Positions 33,062-42,333 are shown, counted from the stretch's first letter. The stretch is DNA of 64,000 nt from Micromonospora sp. R77 (GCF_022747945.1 NZ_JALDST010000001.1:1736001-1800000), one strand, 5' to 3'. Numbers and translations are program-made. Notes: generated by a model not told the origin, from the letters alone.

Positions 33062-33246
33062 GGCGCCTAGTACACCACGCGAAGACGCGACGTCCGGCCC
33101 GGCCACCGGGCGTCCCAGACGGCCGCCGCCGCCCGACTCCCGCCCCACCCGTACGGGTCGGCACGGCCCCCGCCGTTGACACCTGCGCGTCGGGCCTGTG
33201 TAAATGGTCCGTCCGCACCCGCTCGCCAGCGCCCCAGGAGACCCCC

Positions 33247-34569
33247 GTGCGCGCCCTGCATCCCGACCCGCCCCGCGTCGGCGTCGACCGGCGGCGGTTC
33301 CTCGGCGCGCTCGGCGGCCTGCCCCTGGTCGCCGCCGGCCTGGCGGGCTGCACAAACGAGGAGCGTGCCCAGGTCGACGACGGTCCGATCGAGCTCTCCG
33401 TCTTCTGGTGGGGCGGCACCCGGCGGGCGGAGGCGACCGAGCGGGTGCTGCGGCTCTATTCGCAACAGAACCCCCGGGTCAGTTTCCGGGTCACCTGGCA
33501 GAGCCTGACCGGCTACTACGACCGGATCGCCACCCAGGCGGCCGGCGGCAACGCCCCCGACCTGTTCCAGATCGACGACTCCCTGCTCACCGAGTACGCG
33601 CAACGCCAGATCGCCCTCGACCTCACCGACTACGTCGCGGACAACCGCCTCGACCTGCGCGGGCTGCCGTCGGGCCTGGCCCGGTACGGCCAGGTGGCGG
33701 AGCGGACGGTGGCGGTCGCCGCCGCGCAGACCGCCGCCGCCCTGGTCTGGAACCGCGACCTGGTACGCCGACTCGACGTCCCGGAGCCGCGCACCGGCAT
33801 GTCCTGGCGGGACTATGTGGAGTGGGCGGCCAGGATCACCCGGGCCTCCGGCGGCCGGGTGGCCGGCACGATGGACCCCTCCGGCGACTACCGCGCGTTC
33901 TGGCTCTGGCTGCGGGGCCAGGGCAGCGAGCTCTACCAGGCCCGGCAGCTCGGCTTCGGCTCCGCCGAGCTGCTCGACTGGTTCGAGCTCTGGCAGGTGG
34001 CCCGGTCCCGGCGGGCCACCCCGAGCGCCGCCCTGGTGGAACAGGCGGACACCGGTGAGCTGGCCCGCCAGCTCGTGGTCACCGGACACACGGCCGCGTC
34101 CTTCGCCTGGTCGCACCAGCTGCCCGAACTCCAGCGCTACACCGACGACGAGCTGGCGCTGGCGAGCCTCCCCGGCACCCCGGTGGCCCAGTGGCCCCGG
34201 GCGTCGATGTACTGGGCCGGCTTCCGGGGCACCCGACACCCCGGGGTCGTCGTCGACGTGCTCAACTTCCTGACCACCAACGTGGCCGCCGGCCGGATCC
34301 TCGGCTTCGAGCGCGGACTGAACGCCAGCGTGCCGGTCCGGAAGTTCGTCCAGGAGGGCATCACCGAGCAGACGCAGAAGCGCGTCGCCGCCTTCGGCAC
34401 CACCCTGGACGACCTGCTCGGTCCGGCGCCCGCGCCGCCGCCGAAGGGGCACGCGAAGGTACGTACCCTGCTCGTCGCGACCGCCGAGAGCATCCGCTCC
34501 GGGGAGTCCGGCGCGCGCGCCGCCACCTCCCGCTTCATGGCCCAGGCCAACGCGGCCCTGGCGGTGTGA
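33247..34569 (+). CDS. Extracellular solute-binding lipoprotein of a sugar ABC importer (Tat-exported)
   Basis: A 440-residue family 1 substrate-binding protein. The N-terminus has a twin-arginine signal DRRRFLGALGG (14-24) and lipobox LAGC with Cys35, so it is exported folded and lipid-anchored. The mature part begins IELSVFWWGGTRRAEATERV and contains GNAPDLFQID, typical of carbohydrate-binding family 1 proteins. No permease or ATPase gene follows, so its transporter partner is elsewhere or lost. GTG 33247 has CAGGAG upstream. A strong hairpin lies directly after the stop. Confidence 0.88.
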   Translation: MRALHPDPPRVGVDRRRFLGALGGLPLVAAGLAGCTNEERAQVDDGPIELSVFWWGGTRRAEATERVLRLYSQQNPRVSFRVTWQSLTGYYDRIATQAAGGNAPDLFQIDDSLLTEYAQRQIALDLTDYVADNRLDLRGLPSGLARYGQVAERTVAVAAAQTAAALVWNRDLVRRLDVPEPRTGMSWRDYVEWAARITRASGGRVAGTMDPSGDYRAFWLWLRGQGSELYQARQLGFGSAELLDWFELWQVARSRRATPSAALVEQADTGELARQLVVTGHTAASFAWSHQLPELQRYTDDELALASLPGTPVAQWPRASMYWAGFRGTRHPGVVVDVLNFLTTNVAAGRILGFERGLNASVPVRKFVQEGITEQTQKRVAAFGTTLDDLLGPAPAPPPKGHAKVRTLLVATAESIRSGESGARAATSRFMAQANAALAV

Positions 34570-34574
34570 CGCGC

Positions 34575-34600
34575 CCCGGCGCGGCGTCTGCCGCGCCGGG
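34575..34600. terminator. Hairpin terminator after solute-binding protein gene
   Basis: CCCGGCGCGGC (34575-34585) is perfectly complementary to GCCGCGCCGGG (34590-34600) with a GTCT loop. It lies between the convergent stops at 34569 and 34611. Confidence 0.75.
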
Positions 34601-34610
34601 ACCGCCCGCG

Positions 34611-34862
34611 TCAGCGGGGCGGGCCACCCCGCCGGTTACGCATCAGCCGCAGCACCAGCAGCACGATGCCGCCCACCACCACCAGGCAGCAGAGCAGCCC
34701 GAAGATGCCGACGCCGCCGCCGCGCGACCGCCGCCGGGCGGCCTCCACCACCAGTTCGCCCGAACCCGTGGACGCCCAGGCCGCGACCGGCACGAACACC
34801 GAGAGCGCGACCGTACCGAGGACCGCGCCGAGCCGGCCCCACCACTTGCTCCATGCAGACAT
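34611..34862 (-). CDS. Small secreted/membrane protein, unknown function
   Basis: An 83-residue protein with an N-terminal hydrophobic segment ending in AWAS (possible signal peptide; LGAVLGTVALSVFVPVAAW), a basic linker (EAARRRSRGGG) and a second membrane helix GIFGLLCCLVVVGGIVLLVL followed by RLMRNRRGG. It is probably a membrane-anchored peptide. ATG 34862 has GAGG 9 bases upstream; the in-frame ATG 34871 is too close to that site. I do not recognise a family. Confidence 0.65.
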   Translation of the reverse strand: MSAWSKWWGRLGAVLGTVALSVFVPVAAWASTGSGELVVEAARRRSRGGGVGIFGLLCCLVVVGGIVLLVLRLMRNRRGGPPR

Positions 34863-34931
34863 GTCACCCATCCTCGCCGAGGAGCGCAACCGCGGCATGT
34901 CGGACGGGTGCTGGGCGGTGCCGGAGAAACG

Positions 34932-34969
34932 GCGAAGGGCCCCGGAGATCTCTCTCCGGGGCCCTTCGC
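34932..34969 (-). terminator. Terminator after first initiator tRNA
   Basis: A perfect 17-bp stem: 34932-34948 (GCGAAGGGCCCCGGAGA) pairs with 34953-34969, loop TCTC. It lies 7 bases beyond the 3' end of the tRNA on the minus strand. Confidence 0.85.
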
Positions 34970-34975
34970 GTCGAG

Positions 34976-35049
34976 TAGCGGGGACAGGATTTGAACCTGC
35001 GACCTCTGGGTTATGAGCCCAGCGAGCTACCGAGCTGCTCCACCCCGCG
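34976..35049 (-). tRNA. Initiator tRNA-fMet (CAU), copy 1
   Basis: Read on the minus strand, the gene starts CGCGGGGTGGAGCAGCTCGG, with anticodon loop CTCATAA flanked by TGGG/CCCA, T-loop GGTTCAAATCC, and ends CCCCGCTA without an encoded CCA. Three G:C pairs in the anticodon stem and an unpaired 1:72 position (C/T) identify the initiator. Identical in sequence to 35190-35263. Confidence 0.95.
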
Positions 35050-35145
35050 TCGCCTCGCAAAGCTTATCCCATCCCCGTACCGGAGATCAGCCGACCCCCC
35101 GGATCGGAGACAGGGCCCCGTCGACGCCGCCGGGTCGGTGGAACG

Positions 35146-35182
35146 GGAACGGCCCCGAGGATCAGATCCTCGGGGCCGTTCC
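35146..35182 (-). terminator. Terminator after second initiator tRNA
   Basis: GGAACGGCCCCGAGGATC (35146-35163) is complementary to 35165-35182, giving an 18-bp arm around a minimal loop. It lies 7 bases past the tRNA 3' end on the minus strand. Confidence 0.85.
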
Positions 35183-35189
35183 GTCGTGG

Positions 35190-35263
35190 TAGCGGGGACA
35201 GGATTTGAACCTGCGACCTCTGGGTTATGAGCCCAGCGAGCTACCGAGCTGCTCCACCCCGCG
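35190..35263 (-). tRNA. Initiator tRNA-fMet (CAU), copy 2
   Basis: Base-for-base identical to the copy at 34976-35049 over 74 positions, with its own terminator. The 140-base spacer between the copies is not duplicated. On the minus strand this copy is upstream. Each copy may be transcribed separately. Confidence 0.95.
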
Positions 35264-35350
35264 TCGGTAGCTAAACCGTAGCGCACGCACCCCACCGCAT
35301 GCAAAACGGGGCCGGACGCCGCGTCGGCACTGATTCGTCGGGTACGCGAA

Positions 35351-35392
35351 GAGCCCGTGACCGGGACCGCTGAGGGTCCCGGCCACGGGCTC
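35351..35392 (-). terminator. Terminator after UPF0182 gene
   Basis: GAGCCCGTGACCGGGACC (35351-35368) pairs with 35375-35392 with one mismatch and a 6-base loop. It is 19 bases beyond the UPF0182 stop on the minus strand. Confidence 0.8.
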
Positions 35393-35410
35393 CGTGGTCC
35401 GTCGGCGAGG

Positions 35411-38380
35411 TCAGCCGTTCGGTGACGGCGACACCGGGGGCGACGCGGGCGCGCTGCCGCTGGGCGCCGGTGCCGACGACGGGGTGGTCGCCGACTGCGC
35501 CTGCTGGAACGCGGTCATCGCCTCGTCCAGCGTCTTCAACGCCCGCCCGTACCGCTCGAAGTCACCGGACGTCTGGGCGGCCTTGACCTCGGCGATGGCG
35601 CTCTGCACCTTGCCGGCCGCCTCGGCCAGTTCGCCAGTGAGCGGCGGCGGGCTGTTGGTGCCGGTGCCCGGTGTGGTCCCGCCACCCGGGGGCGGGGTGC
35701 CCTGAGGCGCCCGCTTGCCCTGCTCGACGAGCTGCTTGATGCCGTCGGCGAGGGTGGGCGCCAGCGCCACGTACGAGCCGCCGTCGCCGTACGACAGCAG
35801 CACCCGTTGCAGCGACGGGAAGGCGTCCTGCTGGTTGCTCTTCACATAGACCGGCTCGACGTAGAGCATCCCGTTGGCGAACGGCAGCGAGAGCAGGTTG
35901 CCGTACTGCACCTGCGCCTGGTTGGAGGAGAGCAGGTTGAGCTGCTGCCGGATGTCGCCGTTGTTGGTCATCTGCTGGTGCACCTGTACCGGGCCGGCGG
36001 TCCGGGTCTGGTCGGGCAGCTCCAGCACCTCCAGCCTCGGCTGCCCGTCGACGTACGACCCGGAGATCAGCGCGGCGAGGTTCTGCCGGCCGTTCGGGGT
36101 GACCGCCGCGGTGAGCTGGAAGCGCGGCCCCTCCTCCTGCCCCGGGAACTGGGTGAACAGGTAGTACGGCGGCTGCTTCTGCCCGCTGTCCGGCGCGTCC
36201 GGCACATTCGGCACCTGCCAGAAGTCCTGGCCGGAATAGAAGTCGCCCGGGTCGGTGACGTGGAACTTGGTGAGCAGGTTGCGCTGCACCTTGAACAGGT
36301 CGGCCGGGTAGCGGAAGTGCTCGGCCAGCTCCGGCGGGATCGCCGACTTCGGCAGCACCAGGTCGCCGCCGAACGCCTTGTTCCACGCCTTCAGCACCGG
36401 GTCGGTGTCGTCGAACTGGTAGAGCCGCACCGTGCCGTCGTACGCGTCGACGGTGGCCTTCACCGAGTTGCGGATGTAGTTGACGTTCTCCCGGGCGAGC
36501 TGGAAGGTGCCCCGCCCGGTCAGCTCGTCGGTGGTCTCCGCCTGCAGGTTGACCCGCTCGGCGTACGGGTAGGTCGCGGCCGTGGTGTAGCCGTCGACGA
36601 TCCACTGGACGCGCCCGTTCACCACCGCCGGGTACGGGTCGCCGTCCAGGGTGAGGAACGGCGCGACCTTCTCCACCCGGTCCCGGGGGTTGCGCACGTA
36701 GAGCAGCTTCGAGTTGTCGTTGACCGACTCGGAGAGCAGGAAGTTCGACTCCTGCTCCTTGATCGCGAACAGCAGCCGACGGCTGAACGAGCCGATCTTG
36801 ATGCCGCCCTCGCCGGTGTACGTGTAGTACTGCTCCCCGCCGGTCGAGGTCGGGCGGTCGAACTCGACGTTGCGCTCGCCGGCCTGCCCGACGATCGCGT
36901 AGTCGTCCGCCTCCATCCGCTCGCCGTAGTAGATCCGCGGCTGCTGCGCCGGGATCTGCTCGGACTGCGAGGCGCAGCCCTGCACCTCCTTGGCGGAGTC
37001 GCCGAGGAAGCCGGAGACGAAGTACGGGGTGCCGTTGTCGCAGATCTGGTTGGCCGGCGCGGCGACCAGCCCGTACCCGTGGGTGTAGACGGTGTGCCGG
37101 TTGATCCAGTTGTTCTGGGGCAGCTCGCCGTAGTTGATCTCCCGGACGCCGACCACGTAGTCGGAGGTCTTGCCGCTCACGGCGTACCGGTCGATGTCCA
37201 GCTTGGGGCCGAAGTCGTAGAAGCCGCGCACCTGCTGGAGCTGGGTGTACGTCTCGGAGACCAGCTGCGGGTCGAGCAGCCGGACGTTCGGCACCACCGA
37301 GGTGTCGGTGGCCAGGCTGGCCGGCGGGACGAGGTTGTTCGCCGCGTACCCGGAGGTCTTCGTGGCGCTCAGCCCGTACGCCGCCCGGGTCGCCTCGATG
37401 CTCCGCTGGATGTACGGCGCCTCCTTGTCGCGGGCGCTGGGCTTGACCTCGAAGGTCTGCACCGCCCACGGGTAGATGCCACCGATCGCGACGGCGGAGA
37501 CGCCGAGCAGGGCGAGCGAGATGCCCGGCCAGACCAGGTTCCGCATCACCGCGTTGGAGAACACGATGATCGCGATCGCCACCACCACGGAGATGTAGGC
37601 GAGGATCTCCTTCGCCGGCAGCAGTGCGTTGATGTCGGCGTAGCCGGCGCCGTAGAGCTTGGTGCCCTCGTTGTACTCCAGCAGCATCGCCCGCCGGTCC
37701 AGCACGTACGCGACCGCCTTGAGCAGCACGAAGACCGCGACCAGCGTGCTCAGGTGGGCGCGGGCGCCGTTGGTCATCCGGTCGCCGACGCCCTGGAGCC
37801 GGACGCCGCCGAAGAGGTAGTGCACGGCCAGCGCGCCGAGCAGGGAGAGCACCACCGCGGTGAAGCCGACACCCAGCAGGTAGCGCCAGAACGGCAGTTC
37901 GAAGACGTAGAACCCGACGTCGACGCCGAACTCCGGGTCCTTGACGCCGAAGCTGCCACCGTTGCGGAAGAGCAGCCACTGGCTCCACCGGGTCTGCGCG
38001 GAGAGGCCGGCGAAGAGGCCGATGACGGCGGCGACCGTGGCGATCCAGCTGCCGAGCCGGGGGCTCAGCAGCATCCGGTAGCGCTCCAGGGTGGCCTGCT
38101 CCAGCGAGTGCGGGCGCATCCGGGGCCGCAGCCGGTGGGCGAGCCAGAGGTTGCCCCCGATGACGACCGCCATGCCGAACCCGACGATCAGGAAGAGCAG
38201 CACCCGGGTGGCGAGCACGCCGGTGAAGACCTGGGTGTAGCGGACCTCGTCGAACCAGAGCCAGTCCGTCCAGGCGTTGACCCCCCACCCGAGCAGGGTG
38301 AAGAGGACGAACACCCCGACCAGGACACCGATGGTGACGCGTCCGCGCCGGCTCATCCTCGGCAGGGGGCTGCTACGCAT
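35411..38380 (-). CDS. UPF0182 family large membrane protein
   Basis: A 989-residue protein with about seven transmembrane helices in the first 340 residues (for example VTIGVLVGVFVLFTLLGWGV and ISVVVAIAIIVFSNAVM). A large extracytoplasmic domain follows, containing EAPYIQRSIEATRAAYGL and NWINRHTVYTHGYGLV, family hallmarks. The C-terminus is a Pro/Gly/Thr-rich linker, a short helix and a Ser/Pro-rich tail. UPF0182 proteins are widespread in actinobacteria with unknown function; M. tuberculosis Rv3193c is one. ATG 38380 gives MRSSPLPRMSRRGR, a basic cytoplasmic start; an in-frame extension of 25 residues was rejected. Confidence 0.9.
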   Translation of the reverse strand: MRSSPLPRMSRRGRVTIGVLVGVFVLFTLLGWGVNAWTDWLWFDEVRYTQVFTGVLATRVLLFLIVGFGMAVVIGGNLWLAHRLRPRMRPHSLEQATLERYRMLLSPRLGSWIATVAAVIGLFAGLSAQTRWSQWLLFRNGGSFGVKDPEFGVDVGFYVFELPFWRYLLGVGFTAVVLSLLGALAVHYLFGGVRLQGVGDRMTNGARAHLSTLVAVFVLLKAVAYVLDRRAMLLEYNEGTKLYGAGYADINALLPAKEILAYISVVVAIAIIVFSNAVMRNLVWPGISLALLGVSAVAIGGIYPWAVQTFEVKPSARDKEAPYIQRSIEATRAAYGLSATKTSGYAANNLVPPASLATDTSVVPNVRLLDPQLVSETYTQLQQVRGFYDFGPKLDIDRYAVSGKTSDYVVGVREINYGELPQNNWINRHTVYTHGYGLVAAPANQICDNGTPYFVSGFLGDSAKEVQGCASQSEQIPAQQPRIYYGERMEADDYAIVGQAGERNVEFDRPTSTGGEQYYTYTGEGGIKIGSFSRRLLFAIKEQESNFLLSESVNDNSKLLYVRNPRDRVEKVAPFLTLDGDPYPAVVNGRVQWIVDGYTTAATYPYAERVNLQAETTDELTGRGTFQLARENVNYIRNSVKATVDAYDGTVRLYQFDDTDPVLKAWNKAFGGDLVLPKSAIPPELAEHFRYPADLFKVQRNLLTKFHVTDPGDFYSGQDFWQVPNVPDAPDSGQKQPPYYLFTQFPGQEEGPRFQLTAAVTPNGRQNLAALISGSYVDGQPRLEVLELPDQTRTAGPVQVHQQMTNNGDIRQQLNLLSSNQAQVQYGNLLSLPFANGMLYVEPVYVKSNQQDAFPSLQRVLLSYGDGGSYVALAPTLADGIKQLVEQGKRAPQGTPPPGGGTTPGTGTNSPPPLTGELAEAAGKVQSAIAEVKAAQTSGDFERYGRALKTLDEAMTAFQQAQSATTPSSAPAPSGSAPASPPVSPSPNG

Positions 38381-38506
38381 GACCACTGTTGGCTCCGCAC
38401 GCTCGATGTGATCGGCTCCGACCAGGCACCCAGAGTACGGGGTGTTCCTGAACACGTCGGGTCAAGGTCACGTCACGATCGTCGGGCGGGCCGGGAGCGG
38501 CCCAGG

Positions 38507-39520
38507 TCAGCAGCGGGTGGGCTGCCCGCCGGCCCGCAGCGTCTCCAGCGCCGTCAGCGCGTCGTCCAGCGTCGCCACCCTGAGCAACGGCAGGTCGGGC
38601 TGCGAGTTGCGGACCGCCTCGGCACAGTTGTCGGCCGGCACCAGGAAGACCTTCGCCCCCGCCTCCTTCGCCCCGACCAGCTTCTGGGCGATGCCACCGA
38701 TCGGTCCGACCCGACCCTCGTCGTCGATGGTGCCGGTGCCGGCGATGACCTTCCCGCCGGTCAGGTCGGCCGGTTCCAGCTTGTCCAGCACACCGAGGGC
38801 GAACATCAGGCCGGCGCTCGGCCCGCCGATGTCCCCCAGGTCGATCTTCAGGGTGAAGGGGTGCGGCTGCTGCTGGTCGATCTCGACCCCGATCCGGGGC
38901 CGGCCGTCCTGCTCACGGCTCGTCACCGTGGCGGTCGCCGGCACGCCGCCCCGGGTGTAGCCGATCTTCAGCGCGGTGCCGGCCGGCTTGGCGCGGACGA
39001 GTTCGGTGAGCCGGCCGGTGCTGGTCACCGGCTGGCCGTCGACCGAGGTGAGGACGTCCCCGGCCTTGAGCACGTCGGTCGAGGGGCCGCCGGCGGTGAC
39101 CGCCTTGACCAGCACCTGGACCGGATAGCCCAGCTTCCGCAGCGCGGCGGTCTCCGCGCTGGTCTGCGAGTTCTGGAAGTCCTCGGCGTTGCGCTTCTCG
39201 ACCTCCTCCTGCGACTCGTTCGGCGGGTAGACCAGCTCCTTCGGCACCACCGCCTCGTCCGGGGAGAACCATCCGGCCAGTGCCGCCCGGAGCCGGACGG
39301 TGGGCTGCACCCCGACCGTGGTCAGCCGCAACTGCCCGGCGGAGGTGGACGTCGCCCGTCCGGTGACCTGGATGACCTCCTTGCCGTCGGAGGTGCCGAG
39401 GGTGTTGACCGTCGGGCCGGGCCCGAGCACCACGTACGGGATCGGGACGCTCAGCACGCCGACGCTGAGCAGGGCGGTGAGCAGTGCACCGAGCAGTACG
39501 GTCACGCCGCGACGTCTCAT
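38507..39520 (-). CDS. PDZ-domain Lon-like (S16) membrane protease
   Basis: A 337-residue YlbL-type protease. An N-terminal membrane anchor (VTVLLGALLTALLSVGVLSV) is followed by an extracytoplasmic region and a PDZ domain (about 150-210, VTAGGPSTDVLKAGDVLTSV). The C-terminal S16 catalytic domain has DIGGPSAGLMFALGV, with catalytic Ser, and GIAQKLVGAKEAGA, with catalytic Lys, but no ATPase domain. It probably degrades or processes exported proteins at the membrane. It is immediately upstream of the UPF0182 gene on the same strand, as in mycobacteria. Confidence 0.92.
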   Translation of the reverse strand: MRRRGVTVLLGALLTALLSVGVLSVPIPYVVLGPGPTVNTLGTSDGKEVIQVTGRATSTSAGQLRLTTVGVQPTVRLRAALAGWFSPDEAVVPKELVYPPNESQEEVEKRNAEDFQNSQTSAETAALRKLGYPVQVLVKAVTAGGPSTDVLKAGDVLTSVDGQPVTSTGRLTELVRAKPAGTALKIGYTRGGVPATATVTSREQDGRPRIGVEIDQQQPHPFTLKIDLGDIGGPSAGLMFALGVLDKLEPADLTGGKVIAGTGTIDDEGRVGPIGGIAQKLVGAKEAGAKVFLVPADNCAEAVRNSQPDLPLLRVATLDDALTALETLRAGGQPTRC

Positions 39521-39634
39521 GCGGCAGAGCGTACCGATCGCCGTGCGCCGGTCCGGCCCGACGACCGGTGGACTTCGCCCTCAGCGCAACGCCGACGCGC
39601 CGACCAGGGGCGCGGCACGCGTACCGTAGACGTC

Positions 39635-40927
39635 GTGCCTGATATTCCGTTCGGATTCGCGCTCCCGGGTGGGCAACCACCAGATCCCAACGACCCCGCG
39701 CAGATGCAGCAGTTCATGTCGCAGTTGCAGAACCTGCTCTCCGCGCCGGGCAGCGGGCCGGTCAACTGGGACCTCGCCCGCCAGGTGGCGGCGAGCCAGC
39801 TCGCCGCCAGCGGCGACCCGGCGGTCTCGCCCTTCGACCGCAACACGGTCGAGGAGGCGCTGCGCATCGCCGACCTCTGGCTGGAGCCGGCCACCTCGTG
39901 GCCCTCCGGCATCCGGACCTCGGTGGCCTGGAACCGGAACGAGTGGATCTTCCGGACCCTCGACGTGTGGCGCAAGCTCTGCGATCCGGTGGCCAGCCGG
40001 ATGGTCGGCGCGATGGGCGACCTGGTGCCGCCGGAGGCCCGGGCCCAGCTCGGCCCGATGCAGTCGATGGTCGCGACGCTGGGCGGCGCGCTCTTCGGTG
40101 GCCAGCTCGGCCAGGCGCTCGGCTCGCTCGCCGCCGAGGTGCTCTCGGCCGGCGACATCGGGCTGCCGCTCGGCCCGGCCGGCACGGCCGCACTCGTCCC
40201 GGCCAACATCAAGGCCTACGGCGAGGGCCTCGAGCTGCCCGAGGACGAGGTACGCCTCTACGTCGCCCTGCGCGAGGCCGCCCACCAGCGGCTCTTCCAG
40301 CACGTGCCGTGGCTGCGCGGGCACGTCCTCACCGCGGTGGAGAACTACGCGTCCGGCATCCGGGTCAACCGGGAGGCGATCGAGGAGGCGATGGGCCGGG
40401 TCGATCCGACCGACCCGGAGTCGATGCAGGCGATCGCCCTGGAGGGCATCTTCACCCCGGAGGACACCCCGGCGCAGAAGGCGTCGCTGGCCCGCCTGGA
40501 GACCGTCCTGGCCCTGGTCGAGGGCTGGGTCTGCCACGTGGTGGACAGCGCCGCGGGCGAGCGCCTGCCGAACGTCGTCCGGCTGGGTGAGGCGTTCCGC
40601 CGTCGCCGGGCCGCCGGTGGGCCGGCCGAGCAGACCTTCGCCGCCCTGGTCGGGCTGGAGCTGCGTCCGCGCCGGCTGCGCGAGGCGTCGGTGCTCTGGG
40701 CGGCGCTCACCGAGCACCGGGGCATCGCCGGCCGGGACGCGGTCTGGGGTCACCCGGACCTGCTCCCGTCCGACGACGACTTCGCCGATCCGGAGGGCTT
40801 CGCCGCCGCCCGGCTCGACCTCGACGACGAGTTGGCCACCTTCGACTTCACCGCGCCGGGTGGGCCGGAGGAGCAGGCACCGGGCGGGGAACCCCGCCCC
40901 GACTCCGACGGCGACGACAAGTCCTGA
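39635..40927 (+). CDS. DUF2342 'zinc-dependent metalloprotease'-family protein
   Basis: A 430-residue protein matching the actinobacterial family annotated as zinc-dependent metalloprotease or coenzyme F420-associated hydrolase. After a Pro/Gln-rich N-tail (QPPDPNDPAQMQQFMSQLQN) the conserved parts are NWDLARQVAASQLAASGD and RMVGAMGDLVPPEAR. The supposed active-site helix ALREAAHQRLFQHVPWL and LVEGWVCHVVD follow. A standard HExxH is absent; EAAHQR takes its place, so protease activity is unproven. GTG 39635 chosen. It is divergent from the PDZ protease gene. Confidence 0.85.
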   Translation: MPDIPFGFALPGGQPPDPNDPAQMQQFMSQLQNLLSAPGSGPVNWDLARQVAASQLAASGDPAVSPFDRNTVEEALRIADLWLEPATSWPSGIRTSVAWNRNEWIFRTLDVWRKLCDPVASRMVGAMGDLVPPEARAQLGPMQSMVATLGGALFGGQLGQALGSLAAEVLSAGDIGLPLGPAGTAALVPANIKAYGEGLELPEDEVRLYVALREAAHQRLFQHVPWLRGHVLTAVENYASGIRVNREAIEEAMGRVDPTDPESMQAIALEGIFTPEDTPAQKASLARLETVLALVEGWVCHVVDSAAGERLPNVVRLGEAFRRRRAAGGPAEQTFAALVGLELRPRRLREASVLWAALTEHRGIAGRDAVWGHPDLLPSDDDFADPEGFAAARLDLDDELATFDFTAPGGPEEQAPGGEPRPDSDGDDKS

Positions 40928-40987
40928 CGCGTTCCCCGCGCGGCGCGTGACGGTAAGGCGGTGTCCGGTCCTCCGGGCGCCGCCGCG

Positions 40988-41590
40988 TCAGCCGGTGCGG
41001 CCGGAGAGCAGGGCCCGGGTGGCGTCCCAGCCCTCGAAGGCGGGGTCGAGGGCGGCCAGGTCGGCCGGGCCGCGCAGCCGCCGCCAGCCAGGAGTGGTCA
41101 CCACGTCGCCCGGGCGCGGGGCACCGGCCCGGACGTCCGCCGGCACCGCCGTGTCCAGGTCCAGCGCCGGCAACCAGTCCGGTACGGGCAGCCGCGCCGC
41201 CACGCCGAGCAGCCCCGGCCCGGTCCCCTCGACCGGCGCGACCGCCACCGGCCGGGTGGTCAGCGGGCGGAGCAGCTTGCCCAGGGTGAGGCCGGGCACA
41301 TCGGGTGCGTCGGCGGCCACCACGGCCGCCTGGTCATAGCCGGTCAGCGTGGCGAGGACCGCGTCGACGGTCGGAGTGGGCACCTCGTACACCGTCATGT
41401 CGGGCCACACCACGGCGTCGGCCAGCCATCGGTCCGCCGGCGTGACCGCGACGGCGGTCTCCACCTCGTTGAGGGTGGCGAGCAGGTCCACCACGTCCTC
41501 GGCGAGCGCGGTGCGCCACCGGTCCGGGTCGATCCCCGGTGGCGCCCAGGCCACCGGTCCGAGCAACGCCACCACCACACGTCGGGCCAC
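40988..41590 (-). CDS. Hypothetical protein, possible nucleotidyltransferase (GT-A) fold
   Basis: A 200-residue protein I cannot assign firmly. The region VVAADAPDVPGLTLGKLLRP then RPVAVAPVEGTGPGLLGVAA followed by RLPVPDWLPALDLD resembles the CofC/MobA-like nucleotidyltransferase layout (acidic strand end, then a Gly-rich loop), but the N-terminal GxGxRM loop is absent. There is no signal peptide. GTG 41590. It converges on the DUF2342 gene. Treat the fold suggestion as inference. Confidence 0.6.
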   Translation of the reverse strand: MARRVVVALLGPVAWAPPGIDPDRWRTALAEDVVDLLATLNEVETAVAVTPADRWLADAVVWPDMTVYEVPTPTVDAVLATLTGYDQAAVVAADAPDVPGLTLGKLLRPLTTRPVAVAPVEGTGPGLLGVAARLPVPDWLPALDLDTAVPADVRAGAPRPGDVVTTPGWRRLRGPADLAALDPAFEGWDATRALLSGRTG

Positions 41591-41802
41591 GCCCAGACCC
41601 TACGCCGCGCCGTCCCGGCGTCCGGTGCCGCCGGTCACCGTCGGGACGCTACGAACCTGATGACATCGATGAATCGCCGACCGGCGACCACGGCCGTCCA
41701 CCCCGGCACAGCCGCCCCCCGGTGGCCGGCGGGACCGGCTCAGGAACGGCGGCCGGACCCTTCCGCCCGGGACCGGGTCGGCGCGGATCCCCCGCTCGGC
41801 GG

Positions 41803-42333
41803 TCAGTCGGTGAGGGGTACGCCGGAGGCGGCGGCCACCCCCTCCAGGTAGCCCCGGGCCCGTTCGGTCTTCGGGTAGCGACCGACGAGCTGCCAGAAGC
41901 GGGCGTTGTGACTGGGCACGATGAGGTGCGCGAGCTCGTGCAGCAGCACGTAGTCGATCACCCAGTCCGGCATGTCCTGGATCCGGTGCGAGATGCGGAT
42001 GGTGCGGTCGGCGGGGGTGCAGGAGCCCCAGCGCCCGTTCTGGTTGGTCACCCAGCGGACGCTCGCGGGCACGGCTTCGACCCGGTGCTCGGCCAGATAG
42101 AGGTTGGTCAGGCGGGCGGCCCGGGCGAGCAGTTCCGCGTCGGAGCGGGCGAGCCGGCCCTCCCGGGCGGCGAGCCGGGCCAGCATCCGGTCGACCCACT
42201 CGCTCTCCTCGGCGCGGGAGAACTGGTCGGGGATGAGCACCACGACCCGCTCACCGTCCCGGTACGCGGACACCGTGCGTCGTCGGCGCTGACTGCGCCG
42301 CACCTCGACGACGGGCTTCCGCGTCACGGCCAT
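41803..42333 (-). CDS. YgjP/WLM-type metallopeptidase (M48 family)
   Basis: A 176-residue metallopeptidase-like protein. The zinc motif LLHELAHLIVPSHNARFW shows HELAH (132-136) plus a third ligand candidate His142, and QNGRWGSC (98-105) is the accompanying strand typical of the YgjP-like group. No membrane segment is present. A cytoplasmic peptidase, possibly linked to SUMO-like or protein quality control pathways elsewhere, cannot be specified. ATG 42333; a 23-residue extension is unlikely. In mycobacteria a homologue lies in the same cluster. Confidence 0.88.
   Translation of the reverse strand: MAVTRKPVVEVRRSQRRRRTVSAYRDGERVVVLIPDQFSRAEESEWVDRMLARLAAREGRLARSDAELLARAARLTNLYLAEHRVEAVPASVRWVTNQNGRWGSCTPADRTIRISHRIQDMPDWVIDYVLLHELAHLIVPSHNARFWQLVGRYPKTERARGYLEGVAAASGVPLTD

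Noticed and set aside
35807..40927. A 1706-codon plus-strand open frame spanning UPF0182, the PDZ protease and the DUF2342 gene
   Set aside because: It is antisense to two strongly supported genes. Only its last 430 codons show homology, and these form the DUF2342 gene starting at GTG 39635. High GC makes long spurious frames common.
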